DNA of 43,042 bases from Colwellia sp. (GCA_022969175.1 JALJPB010000036.1:1-43042); one strand, 5' to 3'; positions 1-10,547 are shown, numbered from the stretch's first letter. Translations and numbers: made by a program. Notes: generated from the letters alone by a model not told the origin.

Positions 1-63
1 CAGTATCTGAAGAGTTAACTTATCAAAACAGCTCTTTGGGTTACCCCTTGGAACTGGATGCGC

Positions 64-91
64 ATTCTAGACACTTTTGATTTTTCGTCAA
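64..91 (-). promoter_or_regulatory. rRNA-type P1 promoter reading off the left edge
   Basis: Read on the minus strand there is a -35 TTGACG (86-91), a 16-bp spacer and a -10 TAGAAT (64-69). A GCGCATCC discriminator follows, very like the TATAATGCGCC start region of E. coli rrn P1 promoters. An A/T-rich stretch with an A6 tract lies just upstream (about 92-120), as expected of an UP element. E. coli has rrnD next to yrdA reading away from it, and yrdA is the first gene here, so synteny agrees. The rRNA genes themselves are outside the window, so this is an inference from promoter form and context. Confidence 0.6.
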
Positions 92-120
92 CCCTTTTTT
101 GAGTTTAATTTCAATTAACT

Positions 121-338
121 TTGTAAACGTTTGGTTTTCATACAATCCACGAGTTTATTGACGTTTAAACAAACAAATCAGAAAAAATCATTGTTTCTTT
201 CTGCGAATAACGCCTTTATTACACCAAAGCTTTATTATAAATATCCCTTTCTAAAAAGTATTAATTAGAGCTATATTGCTCTAATTTGCTAAAATAACTT
301 TATATTTTAATTATTTAGTTAGCTCTTGGGATGTATCT
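121..338. other. Intergenic region upstream of yrdA
   Basis: Together with 1-120 this makes 338 bases without a gene. It is very AT-rich. Apart from the leftward rRNA-type promoter, the only clear structure is a perfect 9-bp inverted repeat, AATTAGAGC (263-271) and GCTCTAATT (278-286), with a 6-nt loop. It sits about 50 bp before the yrdA start and could be an operator or a leader hairpin. No convincing sigma70 promoter for yrdA could be fixed. Confidence 0.4.
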
Positions 339-899
339 ATGGATAAAAGTAACTTAAGTAATACTCAAATAAGATCTTACCGCGGAATTACACCATCAAT
401 AGGTCGTGATGTTTATATCGATTCAACTGCTGTATTAGTCGGTGATATCACCCTCGCCAATGATGTAAGTATTTGGCCATTGGTTGCTGCACGTGGTGAT
501 GTTAATACCATAACTATTGGCGCAAGAACTAATATTCAAGATGGCACTGTGCTTCATGTTACCCGTAAAAGTACTGGGAACCCAGAAGGTAACCTTTTAG
601 CTATTGGTGAAGATGTTACTGTTGGTCACAAATGCATGTTGCATGGTTGTGTACTTGGTGATCGTATCTTGGTTGGCATGGGAGCCATAATAATGGATGG
701 AGTTATAGTCGAGGATGATGTTTTTATTGGTGCCGGTTCTTTGGTTCCACCTAACAAAGTATTAAAAAGTGGTTATCTTTACGTAGGAAACCCAGTAAAA
801 CAGGCCAGGTTACTCAAACAAAGTGAAGCTAGTTTTCTTAAAGATTCTGCAAAAAACTACGTTGAATTAAAAAATGAATATATTGATCAAAAAATTTAG
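339..899 (+). CDS. yrdA: Gamma-class carbonic anhydrase-like hexapeptide protein YrdA
   Basis: The 186-residue cytoplasmic protein belongs to the left-handed beta-helix gamma-carbonic anhydrase family, which forms trimers with metal between subunits. The three expected zinc-ligand histidines are present as H73, H97 and H102, along with R52, D54 and Q67 at the family's conserved positions. Hexapeptide repeats run from about residue 20 to 150, and the C-terminal helix is rich in Lys/Glu. Real carbonic anhydrase activity is unproven for the bacterial YrdA branch, so the enzyme name is a family assignment. The ATG has only a weak GGGA upstream. The gene converges on yrdB with a 9-bp gap, and its place beside aroE and an rRNA promoter matches E. 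coli. Confidence 0.9.
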   Translation: MDKSNLSNTQIRSYRGITPSIGRDVYIDSTAVLVGDITLANDVSIWPLVAARGDVNTITIGARTNIQDGTVLHVTRKSTGNPEGNLLAIGEDVTVGHKCMLHGCVLGDRILVGMGAIIMDGVIVEDDVFIGAGSLVPPNKVLKSGYLYVGNPVKQARLLKQSEASFLKDSAKNYVELKNEYIDQKI

Positions 900-908
900 A
901 ATTAATAG

Positions 909-1142
909 TCATCTCATTTCAATATGGATGACATTACCTTCTAGTTCATTTTTTTCCAACCACAACTCTGCCACCTCTTCTAGATCAAATTTTGTGCAAC
1001 TATCAATTTCGCCTAATCGCTTTAATTGCATTGAATGAAAATAGATAGTTATGGTCTCTCCTGATAATTGGGCAGTGAAAGACCAAGCATCTTCATTATC
1101 ATTAAATTCTAGGTCATTATTAAATATAATTGATTGGTTCAT
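909..1142 (-). CDS. yrdB: DUF1488 family protein, YrdB-like
   Basis: This 77-residue acidic small protein has no signal peptide and no membrane segment. Size, composition and position directly after aroE match the DUF1488 family, whose E. coli member YrdB also follows aroE and precedes yrdA. The function of the family is unknown and no catalytic motif is visible. The ATG lies 2 bp after the aroE stop (TAA-CA-ATG), so translation is probably coupled to aroE. The family call rests on synteny and general resemblance, not on a diagnostic motif. Confidence 0.7.
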   Translation of the reverse strand: MNQSIIFNNDLEFNDNEDAWSFTAQLSGETITIYFHSMQLKRLGEIDSCTKFDLEEVAELWLEKNELEGNVIHIEMR

Positions 1143-1144
1143 TG

Positions 1145-1975
1145 TTACTCAGATGCTAAAGATTTTCTTAAATAAGATATCACGGTTTCAACTTCTGGTT
1201 TAACACCTCGCCAAATCGCAAAACTTTCTGCTGCTTGGCTAACTAACATGCCTAAACCATCAATCACCTGTGCTGAACCCTGTTTTTTTGCCCAATTCAT
1301 AAATGGTGTCTGTTCCTTACCATAAACCATGTCATAACAAACCACATCAGGCCTGATAAGTTTTTCAGATATTGGTGGGACACTACCACTGAGACTGGCT
1401 GATGTTGCATTGATAATAATATCAAAATTGTCATTTTCAACATTTTCAAAACCACATGCCCTCAATTTGCTTTGATTTTCACTTGAAGTAAATTGGTGAC
1501 AAAGAGCTTCAGCCTTACTTACTGTACGATTAGCTATAACAATACTTTCAGGTTGCTGCTCAAGCAAAGGTAATACAACTCCTTTTGCTGCGCCACCTGC
1601 TCCAAGCAATAATATTTTGCTATTTTTTAAGTTTACATTATTACGTAATAAATCTTGAACCAAACCTAAGCCATCAGTATTGTCACCTATTATCTGACCA
1701 TCAACAAAACTCAAGGTATTTACAGCGCCTGCTAACCTTGCTCGTTCACTGAGTTGATCACAAATCGCTAGTGCTTGTTCTTTAAAAGGGACGGTAATAT
1801 TTGCGCCCTTCCCTTGTTCATTAATGAATTGTTTTATTTTTTCTTTAAAGCCATCTATTGCTACAAATTCACTTTGATAATTTAACTGCTGTTGCGTACT
1901 TTCAGCAAAAGATTGGTGAATAAGGGGTGAACGAGATTGTTTTATTGGGTTACCAAATACACGATATTTATCCAT
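1145..1975 (-). CDS. aroE: Shikimate dehydrogenase (NADP+)
   Basis: AroE reduces 3-dehydroshikimate to shikimate in aromatic amino acid and chorismate synthesis. The 276-residue length is normal. Substrate-binding residues are visible as S14 and S16 (in SRSPLIH), K65 (in ITVPFKE), N86 and D101 (NTDG). The Rossmann glycine loop GAGGAAKG spans about 125-132, followed by the NRT motif that contacts the NADP phosphate. The gene is downstream of hemF with a 21-bp gap and is closely followed by yrdB. It probably belongs to one long minus-strand transcript with hemF, tsaC and purE. Confidence 0.97.
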   Translation of the reverse strand: MDKYRVFGNPIKQSRSPLIHQSFAESTQQQLNYQSEFVAIDGFKEKIKQFINEQGKGANITVPFKEQALAICDQLSERARLAGAVNTLSFVDGQIIGDNTDGLGLVQDLLRNNVNLKNSKILLLGAGGAAKGVVLPLLEQQPESIVIANRTVSKAEALCHQFTSSENQSKLRACGFENVENDNFDIIINATSASLSGSVPPISEKLIRPDVVCYDMVYGKEQTPFMNWAKKQGSAQVIDGLGMLVSQAAESFAIWRGVKPEVETVISYLRKSLASE

Positions 1976-1996
1976 AAAAATACTTCTTATTATATA

Positions 1997-3477
<1,481 letters not shown>

Positions 3478-3504
3478 TTTGTTATCCTGACATTTAACCA
3501 ACAA

Positions 3505-4008
3505 CTAAGAAAGTTTTGCTTGCATAGCTTCATCTTTAGCTAGTAATGCTACAGCATTTGCAGCACGTTCAGCTTTTACTTTATCAGCCATTGATTGATC
3601 AGCAATACCTAAAATTTGTGCAGCTAAATAGCCTGCATTTTTAGCGCCGGCCTTGCCAATAGCAACGGTTGCTACAGGAATACCGCCAGGCATCATTACT
3701 GTTGATAATAAGGCATCGTGGCCTTGTAATGGTCCGCAGTCTACTGGCACACCAATCACTGGACGTGTAGTCATACCGGCAACTGCACCCGCTAAATGAG
3801 CAGCTAAACCAGCGGCACAGATAAATACCTTACAACCTCGCTCTTCAGCATCTTTAACGTAAGCTTTAGTGGCATCGGGGGTTCTATGAGCAGAGCGCAC
3901 TCGAACTTCGTGCGTAATATCAAACTGCTTTAATATATCAATAGTAGCTTGCATAACAGGTAAGTCGGAATCAGATCCCATTAAAATGGCAACAAGTGGT
4001 GATGTCAT
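3505..4008 (-). CDS. purE: N5-carboxyaminoimidazole ribonucleotide mutase PurE
   Basis: Class I PurE moves the carboxylate of N5-CAIR to give CAIR in purine synthesis and is a homo-octamer. The 167-residue sequence has GSDSDLPVM (11-19), SAHRTPD (39-45, containing the catalytic His) and [10 protein letters not shown] (65-74). [11 protein letters not shown] follows. In many gammaproteobacteria purK follows purE directly, but here tsaC follows instead and no purK is in the window. A class I enzyme needs PurK to make its substrate, so purK should lie elsewhere. The start is an ATG with an AAGAGAA-like ribosome site. Confidence 0.96.
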   Translation of the reverse strand: MTSPLVAILMGSDSDLPVMQATIDILKQFDITHEVRVRSAHRTPDATKAYVKDAEERGCKVFICAAGLAAHLAGAVAGMTTRPVIGVPVDCGPLQGHDALLSTVMMPGGIPVATVAIGKAGAKNAGYLAAQILGIADQSMADKVKAERAANAVALLAKDEAMQAKLS

Positions 4009-4047
4009 AGTGGTTCTCTTAAAGTGGATTAAGTTTAATTGAGGGGA

Positions 4048-4623
4048 TTATAATGCTTTACGCTTGTAGGTGCATTTCTTTTCTGGACATATTATGACAT
4101 TTCCACTGGCCATCTTTCTTTCAACCAATATTGACCAGTGACATAATGGGCACTCTTCATCAACAGGTGAATGATTTAAAACATATTTGCACTTAGGATA
4201 ATTATTACACGAGTAGAAGGTTTTTCCATAACGATTGGTTTTTTCAAATAATTCACCTTCACACCCTTTATTCTTACACTGAGGGCAGGCAACATTGACA
4301 TCATCTTGTTGATGAGTTTCTTCGATATGGTGGCATTGAGGGTAATTAGTACAACCGATAAACATGCCATAACGCCCTTGTTTAACCGCTAGATTATTAC
4401 CGCATTCTGGACAGACACTGCCTTCGAGCACGTTGTCTTCAACACGTTCGTGTTCAACAATAGGACGAGTATACTGACAAGTAGGATAACTAGAACAACC
4501 TAAGAATGAGCCAGATTTACCATGTTTAATAGTAATTTCAGAGCCGCACTTAGGGCAAGCTTCATGCGCTTTTTCAAGTGCATGTTCATGACGGGTAAAA
4601 AGTGATTTATCTGAATCTGACAT
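4048..4623 (-). CDS. yrdD: Topoisomerase-type C4 zinc-finger protein YrdD
   Basis: The 191-residue protein is built from four C4 zinc-ribbon repeats of the kind found at the C-terminus of bacterial topoisomerase I. The cysteine sets are C23/C26/C43/C49, C71/C74/C91/C97, C113/C116/C139/C145 and C158/C161/C179/C184. Repeats 1-3 share a G-x-F-x-x-C-x-x-Y-P-x-C pattern, while the fourth is divergent. There is no topoisomerase catalytic domain, so this is a stand-alone nucleic-acid-binding protein of unknown role. E. coli YrdD occupies the same place next to smg and tsaC. The ATG has a GAGGA ribosome site. The purE ATG lies 39 bp downstream. Confidence 0.85.
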   Translation of the reverse strand: MSDSDKSLFTRHEHALEKAHEACPKCGSEITIKHGKSGSFLGCSSYPTCQYTRPIVEHERVEDNVLEGSVCPECGNNLAVKQGRYGMFIGCTNYPQCHHIEETHQQDDVNVACPQCKNKGCEGELFEKTNRYGKTFYSCNNYPKCKYVLNHSPVDEECPLCHWSILVERKMASGNVIICPEKKCTYKRKAL

Positions 4624-4683
4624 AATATCCTCAATGGTTAACTTTGATATTATGCCACGCTTCGATAAAAATTTTAAACCAAT

Positions 4684-5157
4684 TTAATGCAATGGGCCTT
4701 CTTGCTCATCAAAAATCAAATCTTCCATCTGGGAATATGCATTCTCTTTACCTGGAACATTAAATAACACCATAAGAACAACCCACTTTAAATCTTCCAT
4801 AGAAAAATATAAGGTATCGAGTTCCATTACCCGATCAATCACCATTTCTCTGGTGGTAAAATCAAGTACATTGACTTGTTCTAAGAACATTAAAAAACCA
4901 CGACACTCAGTATCGAGCAACTCCATCTCTTCACTGGTATAGATACGAACAGATTTACTTGCGGTACGGGTTAAGTATGGATAAGCATCATTATCTTGCA
5001 ATGCCGCTAATTTTTCTAACCAAGTAAGTGCTTTATAGATTTCGTCTTGATGAAATCCGGCACGGGTTAACTCATCGGTAAGTAGGTCATGATCAACCAT
5101 TACCTCAGCTTCACTATGAATATAGTTTTCAAAAAGGTACATCAATATATCAAACAT
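4684..5157 (-). CDS. smg: DUF494 family protein Smg
   Basis: This 157-residue soluble acidic protein matches the Smg/DUF494 family in size and in its N-terminal [12 protein letters not shown], plus the terminal [13 protein letters not shown] tail. The biochemical function of Smg is not known. It is almost always coupled to dprA, as here: the dprA stop TAG and the smg ATG are 2 bp apart, with AGGGG as ribosome site inside the dprA end. It is predicted mostly helical, with no membrane segment or metal motif. Confidence 0.9.
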   Translation of the reverse strand: MFDILMYLFENYIHSEAEVMVDHDLLTDELTRAGFHQDEIYKALTWLEKLAALQDNDAYPYLTRTASKSVRIYTSEEMELLDTECRGFLMFLEQVNVLDFTTREMVIDRVMELDTLYFSMEDLKWVVLMVLFNVPGKENAYSQMEDLIFDEQEGPLH

Positions 5158-5159
5158 AA

Positions 5160-6251
5160 CTAGCCCCTATTTAATCGAATATAGCCTCCGGGAACAGCCA
5201 CAACATGTCCCTTTAGCTCAAGCATTGTTAATCGGGTTAGAACCACCTCTGTTGGTAATTTAGTCCGAGAAACCACAATATCAATTGGAGTGACTTCATA
5301 ATCAACACTAGCTAATAATGGATCGTTAAACAAGTCCTGTTGATAATTATTTTCCTGATTAGTTGGTGTCTTAAGTTGAACTGTTGATACTGTTAGTTCT
5401 TCCACTATATCGGCACATTCTTCTACAAGTTTAGCCCCTTGTTTAATTAACCAATGACAGCCTTTAGCTAAAGGGTTATTAATGGAGCCAGGAACAGCAT
5501 AAACATCTCTCCCCTGCTCAAGTGCACAACGAGCTGTAATTAATGAGCCACTTCTAATTTCGGCCTCAACAACCAATACCCCCTGACATAATCCACTAAT
5601 AATCCTATTTCTTTTAGGAAAATGACCCGCTTTAGGTAAAGTGCCCGGAACAAATTCACTAACAATAAGACCACCAGCCTGCAATATGTCTTGACTCAAC
5701 TGTTTGTGTCTTGAAGGATAAACTTTATTCAAACCTGTTGCTACCACAGCAATAGTATTGCCATTCCCTCTAAGAGCTCCTCTATGCGCAGCAGCATCAA
5801 CTCCTAAGGCCATGCCACTAGTAATGACCAAACCCTGCTGTGTTAGTTCCTCAGCAAGCTTACACGCGATATCACGACCATTAATGGTCGCCGATCTACT
5901 GCCAACAATAGCTATCTGGTCTTTATTAAGAAGGCTGGTATTTCCTTGAGTAAAAATCACCAAAGGAGGATCATGTATTTCTTGCAGTAATCTAGGGTAC
6001 TGATGTTCATCAAAACATATGATTTTACTGTTACACGCTAAACTAAGAGCAATTATTTTTTCTATTTTAGGCCAATCTGGATGGCAAAAAGCTGAGAGTT
6101 GACGGGTAGTAAGGTTTAAAGTACTGATGATTTTGTTAGATTTAAATAGTGCAGCTAAACCGTGTTGCTTGACTAACGCAAGCTTTTTATGAACAGCTAG
6201 CCTAGGAACCAACTTTAAGGCTAACCAATAATCGAGATTGGTTTTTGGCAC
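5160..6251 (-). CDS. dprA: DNA-processing protein DprA (Smf)
   Basis: DprA binds incoming single-stranded DNA during natural transformation and loads RecA. The 363-residue protein has an N-terminal helical region (about 1-75). The Rossmann-like DNA-binding core follows with GSRSAT (117-122), [16 protein letters not shown] (145-160), [10 protein letters not shown] (170-179) and [10 protein letters not shown] (211-220). A C-terminal winged-helix-like part lies at about 300-363. Translation starts at GTG (6249-6251), supported by GGAG 7 nt upstream. It is the first gene of the dprA-smg pair. Its presence alone does not show that the organism is competent. Confidence 0.96.
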   Translation of the reverse strand: MPKTNLDYWLALKLVPRLAVHKKLALVKQHGLAALFKSNKIISTLNLTTRQLSAFCHPDWPKIEKIIALSLACNSKIICFDEHQYPRLLQEIHDPPLVIFTQGNTSLLNKDQIAIVGSRSATINGRDIACKLAEELTQQGLVITSGMALGVDAAAHRGALRGNGNTIAVVATGLNKVYPSRHKQLSQDILQAGGLIVSEFVPGTLPKAGHFPKRNRIISGLCQGVLVVEAEIRSGSLITARCALEQGRDVYAVPGSINNPLAKGCHWLIKQGAKLVEECADIVEELTVSTVQLKTPTNQENNYQQDLFNDPLLASVDYEVTPIDIVVSRTKLPTEVVLTRLTMLELKGHVVAVPGGYIRLNRG

Positions 6252-6331
6252 TTGTCTTCTCCCTAAGAATGGCCTTATTGAAAACTTTCATCCATGAAAG
6301 TACTTAATATTTACACTACCAATGTTAAACG

Positions 6332-6369
6332 GCCAACTAAAACCGAAAAACAATTGAGTTTTAGTTGGC
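6332..6369 (-). terminator. Hairpin downstream of the LysM gene
   Basis: There is a perfect 12-bp inverted repeat, GCCAACTAAAAC (6332-6343) and GTTTTAGTTGGC (6358-6369), with a 14-nt loop. It begins 7 bp after the stop codon of the LysM gene on the minus strand. The expected T-run is weak (CGTTTAAC follows), so it may end transcription inefficiently or act as a 3'-end stabiliser rather than a classic intrinsic terminator. Confidence 0.55.
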
Positions 6370-6376
6370 TAATTTA

Positions 6377-7552
6377 TTACGGTGCGGTTACCGCATCGGC
6401 AAGTCTTGCAGGTTTACTGGTTGTTAAAATCAACGCCATACTCGTTTTTTCGTAGAGTTTAAAGACCATCACACGACCAATTTTTTCTTCTGGCATATCA
6501 TATTCAGCGTCACCAATTTGTTCCCAACGAGAAACTTCACTCTCATATTGTGGGCCATTTTTGGTTTCAACAACACTTTTACTTTTACGTTGTATTGCCA
6601 TGACATCGCCTGCTCGAACATTATGTTCTATACCACGATTTATCATCACCACTTCAAGTTTTCCAAATTCACGAAGATCAGTAGCTGATTGAATAATAGA
6701 GCCTCTAAATGATTCATCCGCCGCCCGCATGGTAAAGTTAGCTGGTAATAGTTGTCCTTCATTTATTGGTACAATGTAACTACCGGCACGGATTTCACGG
6801 TTTGCCGAGTTAACAAGAAGTGTTGCTGGTTTCTTATTTGCCATATCACCAACACGAATTGATTGTGCTGTACCTACTAGTGTCGCTAAATAACCGAGAG
6901 ACTCTTCAGTTTCAGGATCAATCAATTCCTCGCCTTTTTGATAAATACCATATGTTTTAGCAATGACTAGATCATCATTTACATAAATATTAAAGCCATC
7001 TGTACTTGATTTATAACCTTCATCACTACCTATTACATAAGGAAGTGCAGCTAACTGCTCTTCAGTAAATATGTTTTCATAACGAATATAAGGAGCAATG
7101 ACTTCTAAGGGCAATACATTTATTGGTTTGGCTTTATTCGACTCACGAACTTTTGGAGACCATTTATAAGTAGGTTTTTCTTTTACTACAATGGTTTTCT
7201 TAACTGGTGGCAAAGGCGCAACAATAATTTCTTCAGCTTCAACAACCGGTTCAGGAATAACTTCAATTGCAGGCTCTTCCACAACAAGCATTGGCTCTCC
7301 TTGCTCATCATATACAAGAGTCAACACATCACCTGGATAAATTAAATGTGGGTTAGATATTTCAGGATTTAATCGCCATAATTTAGGCCATAACCAAGGT
7401 TGATCAAGAAATACTGTAGAAATATCCCAGAGGGTATCACCTTTTTCAACAATATATGTCTTGGGAGCATCTTCATTTAACAGAAGTTCATCTGCCACCG
7501 AAATCAGTGGAAGCGTACAGAAAACAAGTGAAAGTAACATTTTTTTTAGCAT
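6377..7552 (-). CDS. Secreted LysM-domain protein
   Basis: The 391-residue protein has a clear signal peptide (about 1-20, LISVA before DE), so it is exported to the periplasm. One LysM peptidoglycan-binding domain spans about 33-80 (YIVEKGDTLWDIS and NPHLIYPGDVLTL). A Pro/Glu/Val-rich linker (about 90-135) joins it to a long C-terminal part with no motif I recognise. Homologues sit next to dprA in many Vibrio, Shewanella and Alteromonas relatives, usually annotated only as LysM proteins. It is divergent from def, with a 114-bp shared upstream region. A cell-wall-related role is likely, but no enzymatic function can be assigned. Confidence 0.85.
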   Translation of the reverse strand: MLKKMLLSLVFCTLPLISVADELLLNEDAPKTYIVEKGDTLWDISTVFLDQPWLWPKLWRLNPEISNPHLIYPGDVLTLVYDEQGEPMLVVEEPAIEVIPEPVVEAEEIIVAPLPPVKKTIVVKEKPTYKWSPKVRESNKAKPINVLPLEVIAPYIRYENIFTEEQLAALPYVIGSDEGYKSSTDGFNIYVNDDLVIAKTYGIYQKGEELIDPETEESLGYLATLVGTAQSIRVGDMANKKPATLLVNSANREIRAGSYIVPINEGQLLPANFTMRAADESFRGSIIQSATDLREFGKLEVVMINRGIEHNVRAGDVMAIQRKSKSVVETKNGPQYESEVSRWEQIGDAEYDMPEEKIGRVMVFKLYEKTSMALILTTSKPARLADAVTAP

Positions 7553-7617
7553 GTGACTGATCCATTTTAATGCTTTTAGCTTAAACCACTATTATTAATT
7601 ATATTTAATGGCTAAAA

Positions 7618-7645
7618 TTGAAACATAACACTCTATAGGCATTAT
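7618..7645 (+). promoter_or_regulatory. Possible promoter of the def-fmt-rsmB-trkA operon
   Basis: A TTGAAA (7618-7623) and CATTAT (7640-7645) with a 16-bp spacer lie 21 bp before the def start in the divergent lysM/def gap. Both hexamers are imperfect, so the call is tentative. No good ribosome site precedes the def ATG, which fits a short leader. Confidence 0.35.
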
Positions 7646-7666
7646 CGCTAATTAATTTGCAATATT

Positions 7667-8176
7667 ATGACAATTTTAACTGTATTAAGCTTTCCTGATG
7701 ATAGATTACGTACTAAAGCAACCGATGTTGCTGAAGTAACTGACGAAATTAGAACCATAGTCGACAATATGTTTGACACTATGTATGACGAAAATGGTGT
7801 TGGCTTGGCTGCCACCCAAGTTGATATTCATCAACGAATCGTAGTTATGGATGTATCTGAAGATAAAAATGAACCTTTGGTATTAATTAATCCTGAAATT
7901 ATCAATAAAAGTGAAGAGACCTTAATTAACGAGGAAGGTTGTTTATCAGTTCCTGGTTGTTACGCTAAAGTTGATAGACACGCCCAAGTAACAGTTAAAG
8001 CACTTGACCGTGATGGGAAAGAATTTACCCTTGATGGCGATGAACTTTTAAGTATATGTATTCAACACGAACTTGATCACTTGAAGGGGATTTTGTTTGT
8101 CGATTATTTATCACCATTAAAACGCCAGCGGTTTAAAAGTAAATTAGAAAAAGAAGCTCGTTTACAAAACACATAA
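7667..8176 (+). CDS. def: Peptide deformylase
   Basis: Def removes the formyl group from the N-terminal methionine of nascent proteins and is a metal-dependent cytosolic enzyme. All three family motifs are intact in 169 residues: GVGLAATQ (44-51), EGCLS (90-94, with the metal ligand C92) and QHELDHLKG (133-141, metal ligands H134 and H138, catalytic E135). The length is that of E. coli Def. It heads a plus-strand operon with fmt (28-bp gap), rsmB and trkA, the common def-fmt-rsmB-trkA order. Confidence 0.98.
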   Translation: MTILTVLSFPDDRLRTKATDVAEVTDEIRTIVDNMFDTMYDENGVGLAATQVDIHQRIVVMDVSEDKNEPLVLINPEIINKSEETLINEEGCLSVPGCYAKVDRHAQVTVKALDRDGKEFTLDGDELLSICIQHELDHLKGILFVDYLSPLKRQRFKSKLEKEARLQNT

Positions 8177-8204
8177 AACGAAATGATCAATACTAGGATT
8201 TCCT

Positions 8205-9212
8205 TTGATACAATCTTTAAGAATAATATTTGCTGGTACTCCAGATTTTGCTGCAAAACATTTAGCGGCATTAATCGAGTCTAACCATCAAGTCGTTGCC
8301 GTTTATTGCCCACAAGACAAACCGGCTGGCCGTGGAAAAAAATTGAGGGCTTGTGCGACTAAAGAGCTCGCTTTAGCTAATAACCTTCCCGTTGAACAAC
8401 CAATAAACTTCAAGGAGCTAGCAGCACAACAAAAACTCGCCAGTTACAATGCCGATGTGATGGTGGTTGTAGCCTACGGTTTATTATTACCTGAAATAAT
8501 ACTTACCACTCCAAAGTTAGGATGCATAAATGTTCATGGTTCAATACTGCCTAAATGGCGAGGCGCAGCTCCCATTCAACGCTCTCTTGAAGCAGGTGAT
8601 CCTGAAACAGGTATAACATTAATGCAAATGGATAAAGGACTAGATACTGGGGATATGATTCTAACAGCCCGCTGTGAAATTACTCCTACCGATACTAGTG
8701 CTAGTTTGTATGAAAAATTAGCTGAGCTCGGACCAAGCACTTTATTAGAAACATTAACACTCATGAGTGCAGGTAAATATCCGCGAGTAGCTCAAGATAA
8801 TGAAGTTTCAACTTACGCGGCTAAATTAGAAAAGTCAGAGGCGGAGTTAAATTGGCAATTAAGTGCACAAGTATTAGATAGAAAAATTAGAGCCTATATT
8901 CCTTGGCCTGTTGCCCAATTTACTTTTACTGATGAGAAAGCTAGTGCTCAAAGAATAAGAGTATGGCAAGCAAGTATTGTTTCTACTGACTGTAAAAACA
9001 ATGTTGTAGGAACAATTATTTCTGTCGATAAACAGGGTATTGTTGTCTCGACTAAGGAAAATGCCTTACGTCTTGAAGTATTGCAGTTACCGGGAAAAAA
9101 AGCACTGGCTGTCAGTGATATCCTTAATGGCCGAGCAGATTGGTTTAAAGTAGGTCAATTAATTAACGGTTTCACTGTTACTCAAAATAACGAGGCCTTA
9201 AATGAACATTAA
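8205..9212 (+). CDS. fmt: Methionyl-tRNA formyltransferase
   Basis: Fmt formylates initiator Met-tRNA using 10-formyl-tetrahydrofolate, the reaction that makes Def necessary. The 335-residue protein has FAGTPDFA near the N-terminus and the catalytic set N109, H111 and D147. These lie within NVHGSILPKWRGAAPI and KGLDTGD. A C-terminal OB-fold domain begins at about 210. I accept the TTG start at 8205 because AGGA lies 6 nt upstream and the family usually begins only a few residues before the FAGTPDFA strand. The end overlaps rsmB by 11 bp. Confidence 0.97.
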   Translation: MIQSLRIIFAGTPDFAAKHLAALIESNHQVVAVYCPQDKPAGRGKKLRACATKELALANNLPVEQPINFKELAAQQKLASYNADVMVVVAYGLLLPEIILTTPKLGCINVHGSILPKWRGAAPIQRSLEAGDPETGITLMQMDKGLDTGDMILTARCEITPTDTSASLYEKLAELGPSTLLETLTLMSAGKYPRVAQDNEVSTYAAKLEKSEAELNWQLSAQVLDRKIRAYIPWPVAQFTFTDEKASAQRIRVWQASIVSTDCKNNVVGTIISVDKQGIVVSTKENALRLEVLQLPGKKALAVSDILNGRADWFKVGQLINGFTVTQNNEALNEH

Positions 9213-10536
9213 TATTAGAGCCTTAGCCGCAAAGTGTACTTATGCGGTTATTGATCAAGGCCGTAGTTTGGCTGATGAGTTACCTAAACAGCAAGATAGG
9301 TTAGAAGGCAAAGACAAAGGTTTATTGCAAGAAATTTGTTATGGCGTCTTACGCTATTTGCCGGAATTGGAGAATGATGTTCGTGGTTTAATGAAGAAGC
9401 CATTAACCGGAAAACAACGCGTTTTCCACTTTTTAATCTTAGTGGGTGTTTATCAAATAAAATATACGCGAATTCCCGACCATGCCGCTGTAAGCGAAAC
9501 AGTGGCCGCAACAAACCAATTAAAAAACAAACATCTAAAAGGACTGATTAATGGCGTATTACGAAATTTCCAACGTAATGCAGAGTCCGCTAACAACGAG
9601 CAAACTAACAAAAAGCCACTAGCCGATGCAATTAAATATAACCATCCAGGCTGGTTCATTAAAAAAATTCAAGCGGCCTACCCTGAACATTGGCAAACTA
9701 TTTTATTAGCCAATCAAGAAAAGCCACCAATGTGGCTAAGAGTTAACCAGCAACACCATCAAATAGATGAATATAAAAAATTACTTGATGACGCACAAAT
9801 CGAATATAGCTATATTGAACCTTTATCGGGTGCAATAGCACTTAGCAATGCTGTTGATGTTAACAAATTGCCAGGTTTTCAAGAAGGATGGGTATCAATT
9901 CAGGATGGTGCCGCTCAACAAGCAGCTCGTTTACTTGACGCACAAGAAGGTGATGTTGTTTTAGATTGTTGTGCCGCTCCCGGCGGAAAAACCTGTCATA
10001 TTTTGGAGTTCACACCCAACCTTAACTCTGTGACAGCTATTGATATTGAAGAAAGTCGCTTAGTTAGGGTAAAAGAGAATCTGCAAAGGTTAAACCTTAA
10101 CGCCGATGTAATTACCGGTGATGCAGCAAAACCAGAAACGTGGTGGAATAATCAACTTTTTGATCGAATATTGCTAGATGCTCCATGCTCTGGTACCGGC
10201 GTTATCAGACGACATCCAGATATTAAGTGGCTCAGAAAAGCCAGTGATATTGATAACTTAAAAGTTTTACAACAGCAAATACTGAAAAACATATGGTCTT
10301 TACTTAAACCCGGTGGTACTTTGCTATATGCAACTTGTAGCATTTTACCTGAAGAAAATAGTGAACAAATTAGAGACTTTATTGCTAAACAAGAAGATGC
10401 TCAATTAATATCATTACAAGAAGACGATACTAATATCGGTTGGCAGTTGTTACCTCACCCTAAAATGCAGAATAATCCCTCTATGGATGGATTTTATTAT
10501 GCAAAACTAAGAAAACAAGAACAACAAATTAAGTAA
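9202..10536 (+). CDS. rsmB: 16S rRNA (cytosine-967-C5)-methyltransferase RsmB (Sun)
   Basis: RsmB methylates C967 of 16S rRNA using S-adenosylmethionine. The 444-residue protein has an N-terminal NusB-like RNA-binding domain (about 1-130). The methyltransferase domain contains the SAM loop AAPGGK (258-263) and the two active cysteines C329 (DAPCSGTG) and C379 (YATCSI). The ATG at 9202 overlaps the fmt end by 11 bp, with GAGG 6 nt upstream, so translation is coupled to fmt. trkA starts 11 bp after its stop. Confidence 0.97.
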   Translation: MNINIRALAAKCTYAVIDQGRSLADELPKQQDRLEGKDKGLLQEICYGVLRYLPELENDVRGLMKKPLTGKQRVFHFLILVGVYQIKYTRIPDHAAVSETVAATNQLKNKHLKGLINGVLRNFQRNAESANNEQTNKKPLADAIKYNHPGWFIKKIQAAYPEHWQTILLANQEKPPMWLRVNQQHHQIDEYKKLLDDAQIEYSYIEPLSGAIALSNAVDVNKLPGFQEGWVSIQDGAAQQAARLLDAQEGDVVLDCCAAPGGKTCHILEFTPNLNSVTAIDIEESRLVRVKENLQRLNLNADVITGDAAKPETWWNNQLFDRILLDAPCSGTGVIRRHPDIKWLRKASDIDNLKVLQQQILKNIWSLLKPGGTLLYATCSILPEENSEQIRDFIAKQEDAQLISLQEDDTNIGWQLLPHPKMQNNPSMDGFYYAKLRKQEQQIK

Positions 10537-10547
10537 CTGAAATTTAA

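Noticed and set aside
3478..3504. Nine-residue N-terminal extension of TsaC from a TTG
   Set aside because: The TTG abuts the purE stop and lacks its own ribosome site, while the ATG at 3477 has AGGAT at good spacing and matches the family start.
4440..4456. AACACG/CGTGTT palindrome in yrdD considered as a parS-like site
   Set aside because: It lacks the TTTCACGTGAAA core. Only the two sites in recF match the ParB consensus.
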